NCBI RefSeq assembly: GCF_004364335.1
Contig: NZ_SOCR01000001.1
Location: 434,001 to 498,000 of the forward strand
Length of the DNA stretch: 64,000 nt
Direction of reading: 5' to 3'
From: Pseudomonas graminis
GTDB taxonomy: Bacteria; Pseudomonadota; Gammaproteobacteria; Pseudomonadales; Pseudomonadaceae
Positions 36,030 through 46,435 of this stretch are shown one piece after another. Within the stretch, counting starts at the first letter, position 1, and every line of letters begins with the position of its first letter. Under the pieces are notes generated by a model, which saw nothing but the letters and a program-made list of their open reading frames with translations, was not told the origin of the DNA and did not search any database. Both the position numbers and the translations under genes were made by a program.

Positions 36030-37049
36030 ATGTCCCCTTCCAAGCTTTATTCCCCTCTGTTGCTCAGCCTGTTGGCGTTGATCATGACGACCGTCTGTGC
36101 GCTGTCATTGGGCCGCTATCAAATTTCAATCCACGAATTCAGCACATTCATCGCAACGATGGTGGGCCTCAGCGACATGCCCGCCCAGCGCTACGACCTG
36201 CTTCACAGCCTGATCATCGAGTCGCGGCTGCCTCGGGTCATCGCCGCCGTGCTGGTGGGCGCCGGGCTTTCTGTTTCGGGCGCGGCGTATCAGGGCGTGT
36301 TCCGCAACCCGCTGGTGTCGCCAGGCTTGCTGGGGGTGTTGAGCGGCTGTGCGTTCGGCGCTGCGCTGGGGATCATCGGGCACCTGCCGCCCCTTGCTGT
36401 TGCGCTGGTGGCGTGCGTCACCGGGCTCATCGCCGTGGCGGTCGGTCTGGGCATTGCCCATATGTTTGAGTCCCCCTCGATTCTGCTGCTGGTGCTCGGC
36501 GGCATTGTCGCGAACGCCCTCTTCACCTCGCTGCTGTCCATCGCCCAATACATGGCCGATCCGGTGGATCAGTTGCCGAGCATCGTTTATTGGCTGCTTG
36601 GCAGCCTCAGTGCCGTCGACGTGCAGGCGCTGTGGATCATCGGCCCGACTCTGGCTATGGCCATCCTGCTGCTGTGCCTGACCGGCCGCGCCATCGATGC
36701 GCTTTCCCTGAGTGATGACGAGGCCCTGAGCCTGGGCGTGCCGGTGGAGAAGATCCGTGGCGGCCTGATTGTCCTGACTACGCTGATCTGTGCGCTCACT
36801 GTCAGTCTGGCGGGCATGGTCGGCTGGATCGGCCTGCTGATTCCGCACCTGGCGCGCTTGCTGGTCGGCCCCGGCAATACGCGTCTGCTGCCCCTCAGCG
36901 CCTGCCTGGGCGGAATCTTCCTGCTGGCCGCCGACGGCGTCGCTCGCAGCGTGTCGGCGGGAGAAATCCCCCTCGGCATCATCACCGAGCTGTTCGGCGC
37001 GATCGCCTTTGTGCTGGTGTTGCACCGCGTGCGCAAGGGCTGGTTATGA
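36030..37049 (+). CDS. FecCD-family ABC transporter permease
   Basis: A 339-residue inner-membrane permease of the iron-siderophore/B12 importer family (FecCD/BtuC), with around ten hydrophobic helices. Family motifs are LPRVIAAVLVGAGLSVSGAAYQG (about 69-91; only part is quoted), NPLVSPGLLGV and the C-terminal VGWIGLLIPHLARLLVGP, which contacts the ATPase. It works as a homodimer because the operon has only one permease gene. It overlaps the ATPase gene by 4 nt. Substrate probably an iron chelate or cobalamin-like ligand; no Fur box was evident upstream. Confidence 0.92.
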   Translation: MSPSKLYSPLLLSLLALIMTTVCALSLGRYQISIHEFSTFIATMVGLSDMPAQRYDLLHSLIIESRLPRVIAAVLVGAGLSVSGAAYQGVFRNPLVSPGLLGVLSGCAFGAALGIIGHLPPLAVALVACVTGLIAVAVGLGIAHMFESPSILLLVLGGIVANALFTSLLSIAQYMADPVDQLPSIVYWLLGSLSAVDVQALWIIGPTLAMAILLLCLTGRAIDALSLSDDEALSLGVPVEKIRGGLIVLTTLICALTVSLAGMVGWIGLLIPHLARLLVGPGNTRLLPLSACLGGIFLLAADGVARSVSAGEIPLGIITELFGAIAFVLVLHRVRKGWL

Positions 37050-37810
37050 AGCGCTTGCAGGCCCGTCAACTCAGCTATCGGATCGGCGACCGTGTGATCC
37101 TCGACAACGTCTCGCTGGACATTGCCGCCGGCGACAACATTGCCCTGCTGGGGGCGAACGGCGCCGGAAAAAGCACGTTGATGAGGCTGCTGCTGGGGTT
37201 GCAGACGCCCCACTCAGGTGAGGTCCTGATCGACGGCCAGCCGATACGCTCGATGAAGCGCCGCGCAGTGGCCCGGCAGGTCGCCTACGTGCCGCAAAGT
37301 CACGTGCCGAGCTTTCCGTTCAGCGTCGCCCACATCGTCGGCCAAGGCCGGTTGCCGACCGTGGGCCTGGGCCATGCACCCAGCTGCGACGAAATCACCT
37401 CGGTGCAGCAGGCCCTGACCGAGCTGGGCATCCTGCACCTGAGTGACCGGCCGTACACCGAGCTGTCCGGCGGTGAGCGTCAGCGGGTGCTGATCGCCCG
37501 GGCCATGGTCCAGCGCGCCAACACCATCATTCTCGACGAGCCGGTCACCGGTCTCGATTACGGCCATCAGCTGCGCCTGCTGGCGTTGCTCAAGCGCCTC
37601 GCCGCCGAAGGCATCAGCATTCTGTCCAGCACCCACCGCCCTGAACACGCGCTCGCTTCGGCCAATCGCGTGCTGGTCCTGCACGAAGGCCGACTCATCG
37701 CCGACGGCGCCCCCCACGACGTCGTCGACAGCGCCCTGATGGCGCGTCTTTACCAGGTCGCCGTCGAGCAGATCGACACCGACGGCCACCGCTTTTTCAT
37801 TCCTTGCTGA
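37046..37810 (+). CDS. FecE/BtuD-type ABC transporter ATPase
   Basis: A 254-residue ABC ATPase. Walker A is GANGAGKST (about residues 36-44), the signature is LSGGERQRVLIARAM, and Walker B is TIILDEPVTGLD, with the switch histidine in SSTHRPEH. It powers the FecCD-like permease encoded just upstream, the genes overlapping by ATGA. The TonB receptor gene starts 9 bp after its stop, so the four genes form a single unit: permease, ATPase, receptor, binding protein. Confidence 0.94.
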   Translation: MKRLQARQLSYRIGDRVILDNVSLDIAAGDNIALLGANGAGKSTLMRLLLGLQTPHSGEVLIDGQPIRSMKRRAVARQVAYVPQSHVPSFPFSVAHIVGQGRLPTVGLGHAPSCDEITSVQQALTELGILHLSDRPYTELSGGERQRVLIARAMVQRANTIILDEPVTGLDYGHQLRLLALLKRLAAEGISILSSTHRPEHALASANRVLVLHEGRLIADGAPHDVVDSALMARLYQVAVEQIDTDGHRFFIPC

Positions 37811-37818
37811 GTGTTTAC

Positions 37819-39930
37819 ATGACCCGATCCTTCTCATCGCGCTTGGCGTTGGCACCGCTGTTGTTTGGCGGCTTCGCCCAGGTCAGCCTGGCGCAAGAAA
37901 TGACCCTGGCGCCGCTGGACATCAGCGCCGAACAGTCGATTGCCGATCAGGCGCGGGAGAAGTCGGCGACCCTCGGCCCGATGGGTGAACGCAGGCTGCT
38001 GGACACGCCCTATTCCATCAGCGTGCTGTCCTCGGACCTGATCGACAGCCAGCAGCTCAAAAGCTTCAAGGACATCATCAGTTACATGCCCTCCGTGCAA
38101 GCTGACGGCGCCCGGCCGCAGACCCGGGGCCTGCAGGGCAGCGTGGTGCAGAACAGCCGGCTGGACGGCCTCAACGTGGTCTCGACCACCGATTACCCGG
38201 CCGAGCAACTGGGCGGCGTCGAAGTGCTGAGCGGGTTGTCGGGGTCGTTGTATGGCCCGGCGAATCCGGCCGGCACCTTCAACCTGCTGTCGAAGCGACC
38301 GACCGATTTCACCCGCAATCGGGTGACCGTCGGCGTGGGCACCGGTCTGACCTGGCTCAAGGCCGCTGACCTGAGCGGCCCGTTCGACCCGGACGGCAAG
38401 ATCAAATACCGCCTGAACCTGGTCGACGAACAAGGCCACAGTTATGCGCCCGGCAGCACGTTGCGCCGGCAACTGGTGAGCCTTGCCACTGACTTTCAGA
38501 TCAGTGATGACAGCGTCATCGAAACCAACTTCAGCCACTACGACTACCTGTCCAAGGGCCTGCCGGGCAAGTTCGCCGTCGCCTCAGGGGTGACGCTCCC
38601 CCACGCGCCGGACCCGACCCGCAGCAACCTCGGGCAGAATTATTCCGGTGACAACAACACCACGGACACCGCCAGCGCGCATTTCAAGCATGACTTCGAC
38701 GGCAACTGGAAACTCGACATCGGCGCGCTTCGGCAGATCGCCGACCGCGAGTCCACCGCCGTCACCAACACCCTGATCAACAAGGCGGGGACGTATCGCA
38801 GTTCGGTGGCGAGCGCCACTGCCAGCCGCTTCACCATCAACAGCTATCTGGCCAACCTCAACGGCAGCGTCTACACCGCCGGCATTCGGCATGACCTGAC
38901 CGTCGGCGTCACCGGGTTTGACTGGGACAACTACAACCCCGTGGCCGGTGGCACGAAAACCCTCGGCAGCGCGTCGTTGAGCAACCCGGTCGGCTTCGAC
39001 GAGCCGGACTTCCCGGACTTCACCGACCGCTATCACTCGGCCAACGCCCGCCAACGCTCGTTCGTGCTGGGCGACACCCTGACCTTCACGCCGAAATGGA
39101 GCCTGATGCTCAGCGGCAGCCAGAGCCGCCTGAACGCGGACAATTATTCTCAAGCGGGCGTCCACACCTCATCGCAGGACTCGGGCATCAGCACGGCCAG
39201 CAGCGTAATGTTCAAGCCGGTGGACGACCTGACGCTGTACCTGACCTACGCCGACAGCCTGCAACAGGGCGACAGCGCGGCGGCGGGCAGCAGCAACGCC
39301 GGGGCGATCCTGTCGCCGTATCGCAGCCGCATGTGGGAGCTGGGCGGCAAATGGGTGGCGCGCGGGGTCAACCTGTCGCTGGCGGCGTTTCAGATCAAGC
39401 GCCCCTTCGCCTACACCCAGCCGGATAACGTCTATGCCGTGGCGGGCGATCAGCGCAATCGCGGTGTGGAATTCCTGGCCGACGGTGACCTGAGCCAGAA
39501 TCTCAAGATGTTCGGCGGCATCACCTGGCTGGACCCGAAGCTGCTGTCCACCGGCAACGACAGCACGGAAGACACGCGCATCGTCGGGCTGTCGCGGGTC
39601 ACCGCCAGCCTGCTGACCGAATACCGCATCGACCAGGTGCCGGGCCTCGCCGTCAACCTCAACGCCCGTTACGCCAGCGCCCGCCCCACCGACGACAGCA
39701 ACGATCACTGGGTGGGCAGCTACACAACCTTCGACACCGGCGCCAGCTACAGCACCCGGTTGATGAAGCGCGACACGGTCTACCGCCTCGAAGTCACCAA
39801 CCTGGCCAACGAACGCTACTGGACCAACATCGTCCCTGGCGGGCTGAACGGCTACACCGGTGCCGGGCAAGCCAGCGCCACGCCAGCCGCGCCGCGCATG
39901 GTGCAGGCGTCGATTCAGGTGGACCTGTGA
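37819..39930 (+). CDS. TonB-dependent outer membrane receptor (siderophore type)
   Basis: A 703-residue receptor. A signal peptide ends at about residue 25 (SLAQ). A plug domain follows, with DTPYSISVLS and the segment DGARPQTRGLQG typical of siderophore receptors, then a C-terminal 22-strand barrel ending in the aromatic-poor SIQVDL. No N-terminal signalling domain is present, so it is a plain transporter rather than an FpvA-type transducer. ATG 37819 was chosen over a TTG five codons earlier because it begins the signal peptide. It brings a ligand across the outer membrane using TonB energy, for the ABC importer encoded around it. The ligand is unknown. Confidence 0.93.
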   Translation: MTRSFSSRLALAPLLFGGFAQVSLAQEMTLAPLDISAEQSIADQAREKSATLGPMGERRLLDTPYSISVLSSDLIDSQQLKSFKDIISYMPSVQADGARPQTRGLQGSVVQNSRLDGLNVVSTTDYPAEQLGGVEVLSGLSGSLYGPANPAGTFNLLSKRPTDFTRNRVTVGVGTGLTWLKAADLSGPFDPDGKIKYRLNLVDEQGHSYAPGSTLRRQLVSLATDFQISDDSVIETNFSHYDYLSKGLPGKFAVASGVTLPHAPDPTRSNLGQNYSGDNNTTDTASAHFKHDFDGNWKLDIGALRQIADRESTAVTNTLINKAGTYRSSVASATASRFTINSYLANLNGSVYTAGIRHDLTVGVTGFDWDNYNPVAGGTKTLGSASLSNPVGFDEPDFPDFTDRYHSANARQRSFVLGDTLTFTPKWSLMLSGSQSRLNADNYSQAGVHTSSQDSGISTASSVMFKPVDDLTLYLTYADSLQQGDSAAAGSSNAGAILSPYRSRMWELGGKWVARGVNLSLAAFQIKRPFAYTQPDNVYAVAGDQRNRGVEFLADGDLSQNLKMFGGITWLDPKLLSTGNDSTEDTRIVGLSRVTASLLTEYRIDQVPGLAVNLNARYASARPTDDSNDHWVGSYTTFDTGASYSTRLMKRDTVYRLEVTNLANERYWTNIVPGGLNGYTGAGQASATPAAPRMVQASIQVDL

Positions 39931-41015
39931 AGGCGCGGCGGGTCGGCATGGGCCGTTTGCTGAGCAGTTTTCTGCTCGTCGGGCTGAGTGGCAGCGCTTT
40001 GGCTGATCCGGGTGATGTCGGACAGAACATTCAGGCCAGCTCGCTGAAACCCGGACAGGTGCAGGACGATGGCGGACATCAGGTCAACGTCCCGGTGGCA
40101 CCCGCGCGCATCGCTGACGCCTGGTACGCCCATCACGTGCTGCTGATGACGCTGGGGGCCGGGTCGCGCATCGTTGCGACGGTCAACCATCCCGAAAGCC
40201 AACCGTGGATGTTCAAGGTCCTCCCCGCGCTGAACCAGGCCACGGCCATCGAAGGCACGGCGTTCAATGCCGAGACCTTGCTGGCCGAGCACGTCGACCT
40301 GGTGTTCACCGCCCTCGGCGATCGTCAGGCCATTGCCTACCGACAGCTTGGCCTGCCGGTCATGCAGATGGGCTACACCGACCTGGCCGGGCTGAAACGC
40401 TCGATGCTCAACACGGCCGAGGCCCTGGGCGGTGCTGAGCCACGCACGCGGGCCCTCGCCTACAACGGGTTTCTGGATCAGCAATTGGCAGCAGTCAATC
40501 GCGTGGTGGCGGTTATCCCGCCGGAGCAGCGACCCAAAGTGCTGCACATCGCGTCGGTCAATCCGTTGAAGGTGGATGGCGCCGATACGCTGATCGACGA
40601 CTGGATCAAGATCGCCGGCGGCCGCAATGCCGCGACGGGGCTCAAGGGCAATATGCAGATCGTGTCGAGCGAGCAATTGGTGGCCTGGCAGCCGGATGTG
40701 GTCATTCTCGCTGCCAATGCGGGCCGGCTGGATCACGCGGCGCAGCCGCAACTGCTGAACCAGCTTGAGGCGGTGCGCAACGGGCGCGTCCTGCGCAATC
40801 CGGCCGGGGTTTTCCCGTGGGATCGATACGGCACCGAGGTGGCGCTTCAAGTGGCGTGGGCGGCGCAGCAGTTGCATCCGGCGTTGTTTGCGGATGTGGA
40901 CATGGCGGCACAGACGATGGACTTCTACCGGCGCTTTTTTGGTTACCCGCTGACGCCAGAGGATGCCCGGAGAATTCTGCACGGTGAGCCGCCAGCGACT
41001 GCGCCTTCCCCCTAG
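39927..41015 (+). CDS. ABC transporter periplasmic binding protein (FecB/BtuF type)
   Basis: A 362-residue class III periplasmic binding protein with a signal peptide ending about GSALA (residue 26). The two lobes are joined by a long helix; motifs include the opening NVPVAPARIADAW, LAEHVDLVFTAL and WQPDVVILAAN. This family binds iron-siderophores, haem or corrinoids. It overlaps the receptor stop by 4 nt. The order permease, ATPase, receptor, binding protein is uncommon; more often the binding protein precedes the permease. The ligand cannot be told from the sequence. Confidence 0.88.
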   Translation: MKARRVGMGRLLSSFLLVGLSGSALADPGDVGQNIQASSLKPGQVQDDGGHQVNVPVAPARIADAWYAHHVLLMTLGAGSRIVATVNHPESQPWMFKVLPALNQATAIEGTAFNAETLLAEHVDLVFTALGDRQAIAYRQLGLPVMQMGYTDLAGLKRSMLNTAEALGGAEPRTRALAYNGFLDQQLAAVNRVVAVIPPEQRPKVLHIASVNPLKVDGADTLIDDWIKIAGGRNAATGLKGNMQIVSSEQLVAWQPDVVILAANAGRLDHAAQPQLLNQLEAVRNGRVLRNPAGVFPWDRYGTEVALQVAWAAQQLHPALFADVDMAAQTMDFYRRFFGYPLTPEDARRILHGEPPATAPSP

Positions 41016-41076
41016 GACTCGCCCTTGGGGAAGACTACAATCGCCGTCCTCGCGCACTGACTGATCCACGCCTCGC

Positions 41077-42420
41077 ATGCCAACTTGCTCTGTACACCCA
41101 CTGCCCTATCACGCCGACCCCAGCGGTTACTTCGCCCGCGTGCGCGTTGCCCCGGGCGCCGTGCTGCTGGACAGCGGCCGCCCGACGGCAGACCGAGGCC
41201 GCTTCGATCTGCTCAGCGCCTGGCCGCTGGAAACCCTGCAGCCGGTGGCGGACGAATCCGGCCCGGCCTTTCTTCAGCGCTTGCGTGAATCACTGGCCCG
41301 CCTGGGTGAAGCCGAGCTGCCCGAGCACTGCGCGCTGCCGTTCGCCGGTGGATTGATCGGTTATCTGGCGTATGACTTCGGCCGCCTGTTCGAGCCCCTT
41401 CCCGATCAGGCCGTCGATGACTTGCATCTGCCCTCCGCACGGCTGGGGCTCTACGCCTGGGCGCTGGTCAGCGACCATCACAAGCACACCAGCCAGTTGG
41501 TGTTTCACCCCGCCCTTGATCAAGCCGAACGCCAGCGGCTGATCGCGCTGTTCGAGCAACCGGTGGCGCAACCGAACCCATCGTTCAAGCTGACAGCGCC
41601 CTTCGCGCCGGACATAGATGCCGAGCAGTACCGGCAGGCCATCGAGCGGATTCACGCCTACATTCAGGCCGGCGACTGCTATCAGGTCAATTTCGCCCAG
41701 CGCTTTCGCGGGCAGTACCTCGGTGATCCGTGGGCGGCGTATCAAGCGCTGCGAATGGCCTGCCCCACACCATTCGCCGGGTATCTGGCCTTGCCTGAAG
41801 GCGATGCGGTATTGAGTCTATCGCCGGAGCGGTTCGTCAGAGTGAGTCAGCGTCAGGTCGAGACGCGGCCGATCAAAGGCACGCGACCGCGCGGGCGGGA
41901 TGCCGTTGAGGACGCCGCGTTTGCTCAGGAGCTGCTTTCGAGCGCGAAAGATCGCGCCGAGAACCTGATGATCGTCGACCTGCTGCGCAACGACCTGGGC
42001 CGCGCCTGCCAGATTGGTTCGGTGAAGGTGCCGGAGCTGTTCAGCCTGGAGAGCTATCCCAACGTGCATCATCTGGTCAGCGCGGTGACGGGCGAACTGG
42101 CCGACGGCAAGGACGCGCTGCACCTGATTGGCGGCAGTTTTCCGGGCGGCTCGATCACCGGAGCGCCGAAGATCCGCGCGATGCAGATCATCGACGAACT
42201 GGAGCCTACCCGCCGGGCGTTGTACTGCGGCTCGCTGATGTACCTGGACGTGCGGGGCAGCATGGACAGTTCCATCGCGATCCGCAGTTTGCTGGCAAAA
42301 GACGGCCAGATCGCGTGCTGGGGCGGCGGCGGCATCGTCGCCGATTCGCAGTGGGAAGCGGAATATCAGGAGACCTTCACCAAAGTGCGGGTGTTGATGG
42401 AGACGCTTGAGGGGATGTGA
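41077..42420 (+). CDS. pabB: Aminodeoxychorismate synthase component I
   Basis: A 447-residue chorismate-utilising enzyme that makes 4-amino-4-deoxychorismate, the first step towards p-aminobenzoate and folate, with PabA/TrpG as the amidotransferase partner. The sequence PIKGTRPRG (about 264-272) has the PabB lysine that replaces the alanine of anthranilate synthase (TrpE). GGSITGAPKIRAMQIIDELE (about 366-385) and the EYQETFTKVRV end are also characteristic. It is monocistronic, followed by two REPINs before cysH. Confidence 0.94.
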   Translation: MPTCSVHPLPYHADPSGYFARVRVAPGAVLLDSGRPTADRGRFDLLSAWPLETLQPVADESGPAFLQRLRESLARLGEAELPEHCALPFAGGLIGYLAYDFGRLFEPLPDQAVDDLHLPSARLGLYAWALVSDHHKHTSQLVFHPALDQAERQRLIALFEQPVAQPNPSFKLTAPFAPDIDAEQYRQAIERIHAYIQAGDCYQVNFAQRFRGQYLGDPWAAYQALRMACPTPFAGYLALPEGDAVLSLSPERFVRVSQRQVETRPIKGTRPRGRDAVEDAAFAQELLSSAKDRAENLMIVDLLRNDLGRACQIGSVKVPELFSLESYPNVHHLVSAVTGELADGKDALHLIGGSFPGGSITGAPKIRAMQIIDELEPTRRALYCGSLMYLDVRGSMDSSIAIRSLLAKDGQIACWGGGGIVADSQWEAEYQETFTKVRVLMETLEGM

Positions 42421-42508
42421 ACGACTGATCAGCGATCGACGGTGGATAGCGCGCATACGCAAATCATGGCCTGGGGGCCGCCGATGGGGCGTGAGCGTGC
42501 GCAGATCC

Positions 42509-42595
42509 GTAGGAGCCGGCTTGCTGGCGAATGGGGTGGGTCATTGAACACCTCACCACCTGACCTGACGCGTTCGCCAGCAAGCCGGCTCCTAC
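42509..42595. repeat. REPIN, family C
   Basis: GTAGGAGCCGGCTTGCTGGC ... GCCAGCAAGCCGGCTCCTAC, both arms intact. First of two copies in the 473-bp gap between pabB and cysH, which has no gene. Confidence 0.93.
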
Positions 42596-42679
42596 AGAGG
42601 GATGCGTCCGCCCAGTGAGAGCATGCCAGCGACAATCAACGGAGGCAGCCGCCGGGAGTCAACTTCGGGTATGAGATCC

Positions 42680-42766
42680 GTAGGAGCCGGCTTGCTGGCG
42701 AATGGGTCGTGTCAGGCGACGGAAAACTGGCTAAACCTATGCGTTCGCCAGCAAGCCGGCTCCTAC
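42680..42766. repeat. REPIN, family C
   Basis: A second, intact copy 171 bp after the first and in the same orientation. The two share arms but differ in the loop region, so they do not look like a recent tandem duplication of one copy. Confidence 0.93.
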
Positions 42767-42893
42767 AGACAATGGCCGCAGCCGCGTGTACCTCTCCGCG
42801 CCATTGCTTTCGGGCAAACGAGGTCAGGTTTTTTGTTACCATCTGCGCCATTACGAGCGCCTAAGCGCCAGCCCTGATCAGGAAGCCGTCCAG

Positions 42894-43628
42894 ATGAACC
42901 ACCCTTTCGACGTTGACGACATCGCCGCCACCTTCGCCAACAAATCCCCGTCCGACATCCTCAAATTCGCCTTTCAGCACTTCGGCGACGACCTGTGGAT
43001 TTCCTTCAGTGGCGCGGAAGACGTGGTGCTGGTGGACATGGCCTGGAAAATCAACAAGAACGTCAAGGTGTTCAGCCTGGATACCGGTCGGCTGCACCCG
43101 GAGACCTATCGCTTCATCGATCAGGTCCGCGAGCAGTACAAAATCGACATCGACATTGTCAGCCCGGACCGCGAAAAGCTGGAGCCGATGGTCAAGGAAA
43201 AGGGCTTGTTCAGCTTCTACCGCGACGGCCATGGCGAGTGCTGCGGCATCCGCAAGATCGAGCCCTTGCGCCGCAAGCTGGCAGGCGTCAGTGCCTGGGC
43301 CACCGGTCAGCGTCGGGACCAGAGCCCGAGCACGCGCAACAACGTCGCCGTGGTGGAAATCGACAGCGCCTTCTCGACCCCGGAGCGCACGCTGTACAAA
43401 TTCAACCCGCTGGCCCAGATGAGCAGCACCGATGTGTGGAATTACATCCGCATGCTCGAACTGCCCTTCAACACCCTGCACGAACGCGGCTTCATCAGCA
43501 TCGGCTGCGAACCCTGCACGCGCCCGGTGCTGCCGAATCAGCACGAACGCGAAGGCCGCTGGTGGTGGGAAGAAGCGACGCAGAAGGAATGCGGGCTGCA
43601 TGCCGGGAATATGATCGCGAAGTCCTGA
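42894..43628 (+). CDS. cysH: Adenylylsulfate (APS) reductase, assimilatory
   Basis: A 244-residue enzyme reducing APS to sulfite for cysteine synthesis. It keeps the iron-sulfur cysteine pairs GECCGIRK (about 115-116) and GCEPCTR (about 204, 207), which mark the APS-using, [4Fe-4S] type found in Pseudomonas as opposed to E. coli PAPS reductase. The adenylyl-binding SFSGAEDVV and the catalytic C-terminal CGLHAG are present. The start ATG at 42894 gives [14 protein letters not shown]; a longer in-frame region upstream overlaps the repeat gap. Probably activated by CysB, encoded nearby on the other strand. Confidence 0.96.
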   Translation: MNHPFDVDDIAATFANKSPSDILKFAFQHFGDDLWISFSGAEDVVLVDMAWKINKNVKVFSLDTGRLHPETYRFIDQVREQYKIDIDIVSPDREKLEPMVKEKGLFSFYRDGHGECCGIRKIEPLRRKLAGVSAWATGQRRDQSPSTRNNVAVVEIDSAFSTPERTLYKFNPLAQMSSTDVWNYIRMLELPFNTLHERGFISIGCEPCTRPVLPNQHEREGRWWWEEATQKECGLHAGNMIAKS

Positions 43629-43644
43629 GCAGACACCGACCCAA

Positions 43645-43732
43645 TGTAGGAGCGCGCTTGCCCGCGAATGCGATACACCGGTCACATCCAGGTGACTGAC
43701 AGACCGCAATCGCGGGCAAGCGCGCTCCTACA
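43645..43732. repeat. REPIN, family B
   Basis: TGTAGGAGCGCGCTTGCCCG ... GCGGGCAAGCGCGCTCCTACA between the convergent cysH and cysB; arms intact. Confidence 0.92.
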
Positions 43733-43752
43733 GGTTTGGCATGCGCCCTCTA

Positions 43753-44736
<984 letters not shown>

Positions 44737-44885
44737 TCAAAGCCGGAAGACGCCACGGGCATCAGCGACGGTATATAACTGGATTATTGGTCAGGAAGGC
44801 AAAGCTAGAACTTTTTATCACTTTTACCCGGTAATGGCACGCAGCTTTTTAACGCGCTTGGCACATTCCCGGAACGCGGTCACGT

Positions 44886-45374
44886 TTATGTACGCCGTTG
44901 CAGCATCGGCACCATGTACACCGGCACGTCCGACAGTTGCAGGACCCGCGCCGCCGTCCGGCCAATCGGCGTATCGCCCTCCCCGCCCTTGCTGCGACTG
45001 CCCACCACCAGCAGGTCGACGCCCAGCAGACGTGCCTGATCGAGTATCACATTGGAGGGGTCGCCCTGGACCACGCGGACACTGCGGATCAGCGCCAGGT
45101 CCTCATGGCCCTCGCCCAGTTCTTCACGGAAACTGGCCAGCACCCGCGCTTCAATGCTGTCGATCACCGTGTTCACCCCCTCGCTGTGCAGCTCTTTGAG
45201 CACGTCGGCGGCCAGGTAACTCTGCAGCACGGACTCGGCGAACAGGCCCATGGGTTCCACCACATGCACGACATGCAGCTCGGCATCGAAGGTCCGCGCC
45301 AGCACCAGGGCGTGCTGCAGCGTATACGGCGCATAAGCGCCGAGGTCCGTGGCGTAGAGCATCGAGCGGATCAT
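44886..45374 (-). CDS. Universal stress protein (UspA family)
   Basis: A 162-residue single-domain Usp. It shows the N-terminal MLYATDLG, the VVHVVEPM strand and the C-terminal VVGSRSKGG...IGRTAARVLQ ATP-binding segment of the G-2x-G-9x-G type. Such proteins are induced by growth arrest or stress and bind ATP or other nucleotides; the exact role is not known. It lies near cysB as in other Pseudomonas; no promoter signal was identified. The start ATG at 45374 begins the family N-terminus. Confidence 0.9.
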   Translation of the reverse strand: MIRSMLYATDLGAYAPYTLQHALVLARTFDAELHVVHVVEPMGLFAESVLQSYLAADVLKELHSEGVNTVIDSIEARVLASFREELGEGHEDLALIRSVRVVQGDPSNVILDQARLLGVDLLVVGSRSKGGEGDTPIGRTAARVLQLSDVPVYMVPMLQRRT

Positions 45375-45468
45375 GGGACCCCCGGCCAGCCTTTGAAATG
45401 AAGACTTAATCAGCGTAGCAGCGCGCCGCCCACTGCGACGGCCGACTGCTGCTTTTCGGTCTAACGCC

Positions 45469-46389
45469 TCAGGGTTTTAGCTCGTTGCTGATGCCGTGGG
45501 GCACATGCCCGGTCGCCACGACGTCGCGCGCGCGTTCACAGTGGCCTGGCTGATCGTCGAAGAACACGTCCGCAGCGAAAGCTTCGAGAAACGCCGACTT
45601 GTCCAGGCCGCCGAGAAACAGCGACTCATCCAGACGGATGTCCCACTTGCGCAGCGTACGGATGACCCGCTCGTGAGCCGGGGCCGAACGTGCGGTGACC
45701 AGCGCCGTGCGAATCGGGCAGGACTCTTCGGGGAATTCTCGCTGCAGGGCGTTCAATGCCGCGAGAAAGGGTTTGAACGGCCCGCCGGGCAATGGCCGTC
45801 GCGCCGCCTCACGCTCGTTGGCCTGGAACGCCTCAAGCCCGCCGGACTGATACACACGCTCGGACTCATCGGAAAACAGCACGGCGTCACCGTCGAACGC
45901 GATGCGCAACTCGGCACTGGCCGCGCGACGGGCGCCACCGGAGAGAATCGTCGCGGCGGCGAACCCCGCATCCAGCGCGCTGCGCACGTCTTCGGCGTGG
46001 GTGGACAGGAACAGATGACTGCCGAAAGCGGCCAGATAGGGAAACGGACTGCGCCCGCCGACGAACGCGGCGCGGGAAATGTCGAGGCCGTAATGCTGAA
46101 TGGAATTGAACACGCGCAAGCCGGTGTCGGCGCTGTTGCGCGAGACCAGCACCACTTCCACTCGGGACTGATTCAGGCTGGCGTTCAGGCTGAGCAGTTT
46201 TTCCACCAGACGGAACGCGTCACCGGGCTCGAGGATTTCATCTTCGTGGTCGATCTGGTACTGACGATAGGCCGCGACTCCGCTGGCCATATAAACGTCA
46301 TGGCTTTCCCGCAAGTCAAACAGCGCCCGCGAGGAAATCGCCAGCACCAGCTTGCTCCCCGGGGTTTTAACGTTCAGCTCAGTGCTCAT
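45469..46389 (-). CDS. Cytosolic 5'-nucleotidase (cN-I-like)
   Basis: A 306-residue soluble protein of the 5'-nucleotidase family related to eukaryotic cytosolic nucleotidase I. Motifs seen are LVLAISSRALFDLRES at the start, VVLVSRNSADTGLRVFNS, a second acid-rich strand IAFDGDAVLFSDESE (about 160-175), and the C-terminal ALVTARSAPAHERVIRTLR. The DGD motif is the haloacid-dehalogenase-type phosphatase nucleophile. It would dephosphorylate nucleoside monophosphates. It is monocistronic on the minus strand, followed by a panE-like gene on the same strand. Confidence 0.85.
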   Translation of the reverse strand: MSTELNVKTPGSKLVLAISSRALFDLRESHDVYMASGVAAYRQYQIDHEDEILEPGDAFRLVEKLLSLNASLNQSRVEVVLVSRNSADTGLRVFNSIQHYGLDISRAAFVGGRSPFPYLAAFGSHLFLSTHAEDVRSALDAGFAAATILSGGARRAASAELRIAFDGDAVLFSDESERVYQSGGLEAFQANEREAARRPLPGGPFKPFLAALNALQREFPEESCPIRTALVTARSAPAHERVIRTLRKWDIRLDESLFLGGLDKSAFLEAFAADVFFDDQPGHCERARDVVATGHVPHGISNELKP

Positions 46390-46435
46390 CAGGTTTCCTT
46401 AACGCAGGAGGTGGGCAAGCGCACGGCAGTGGCCG

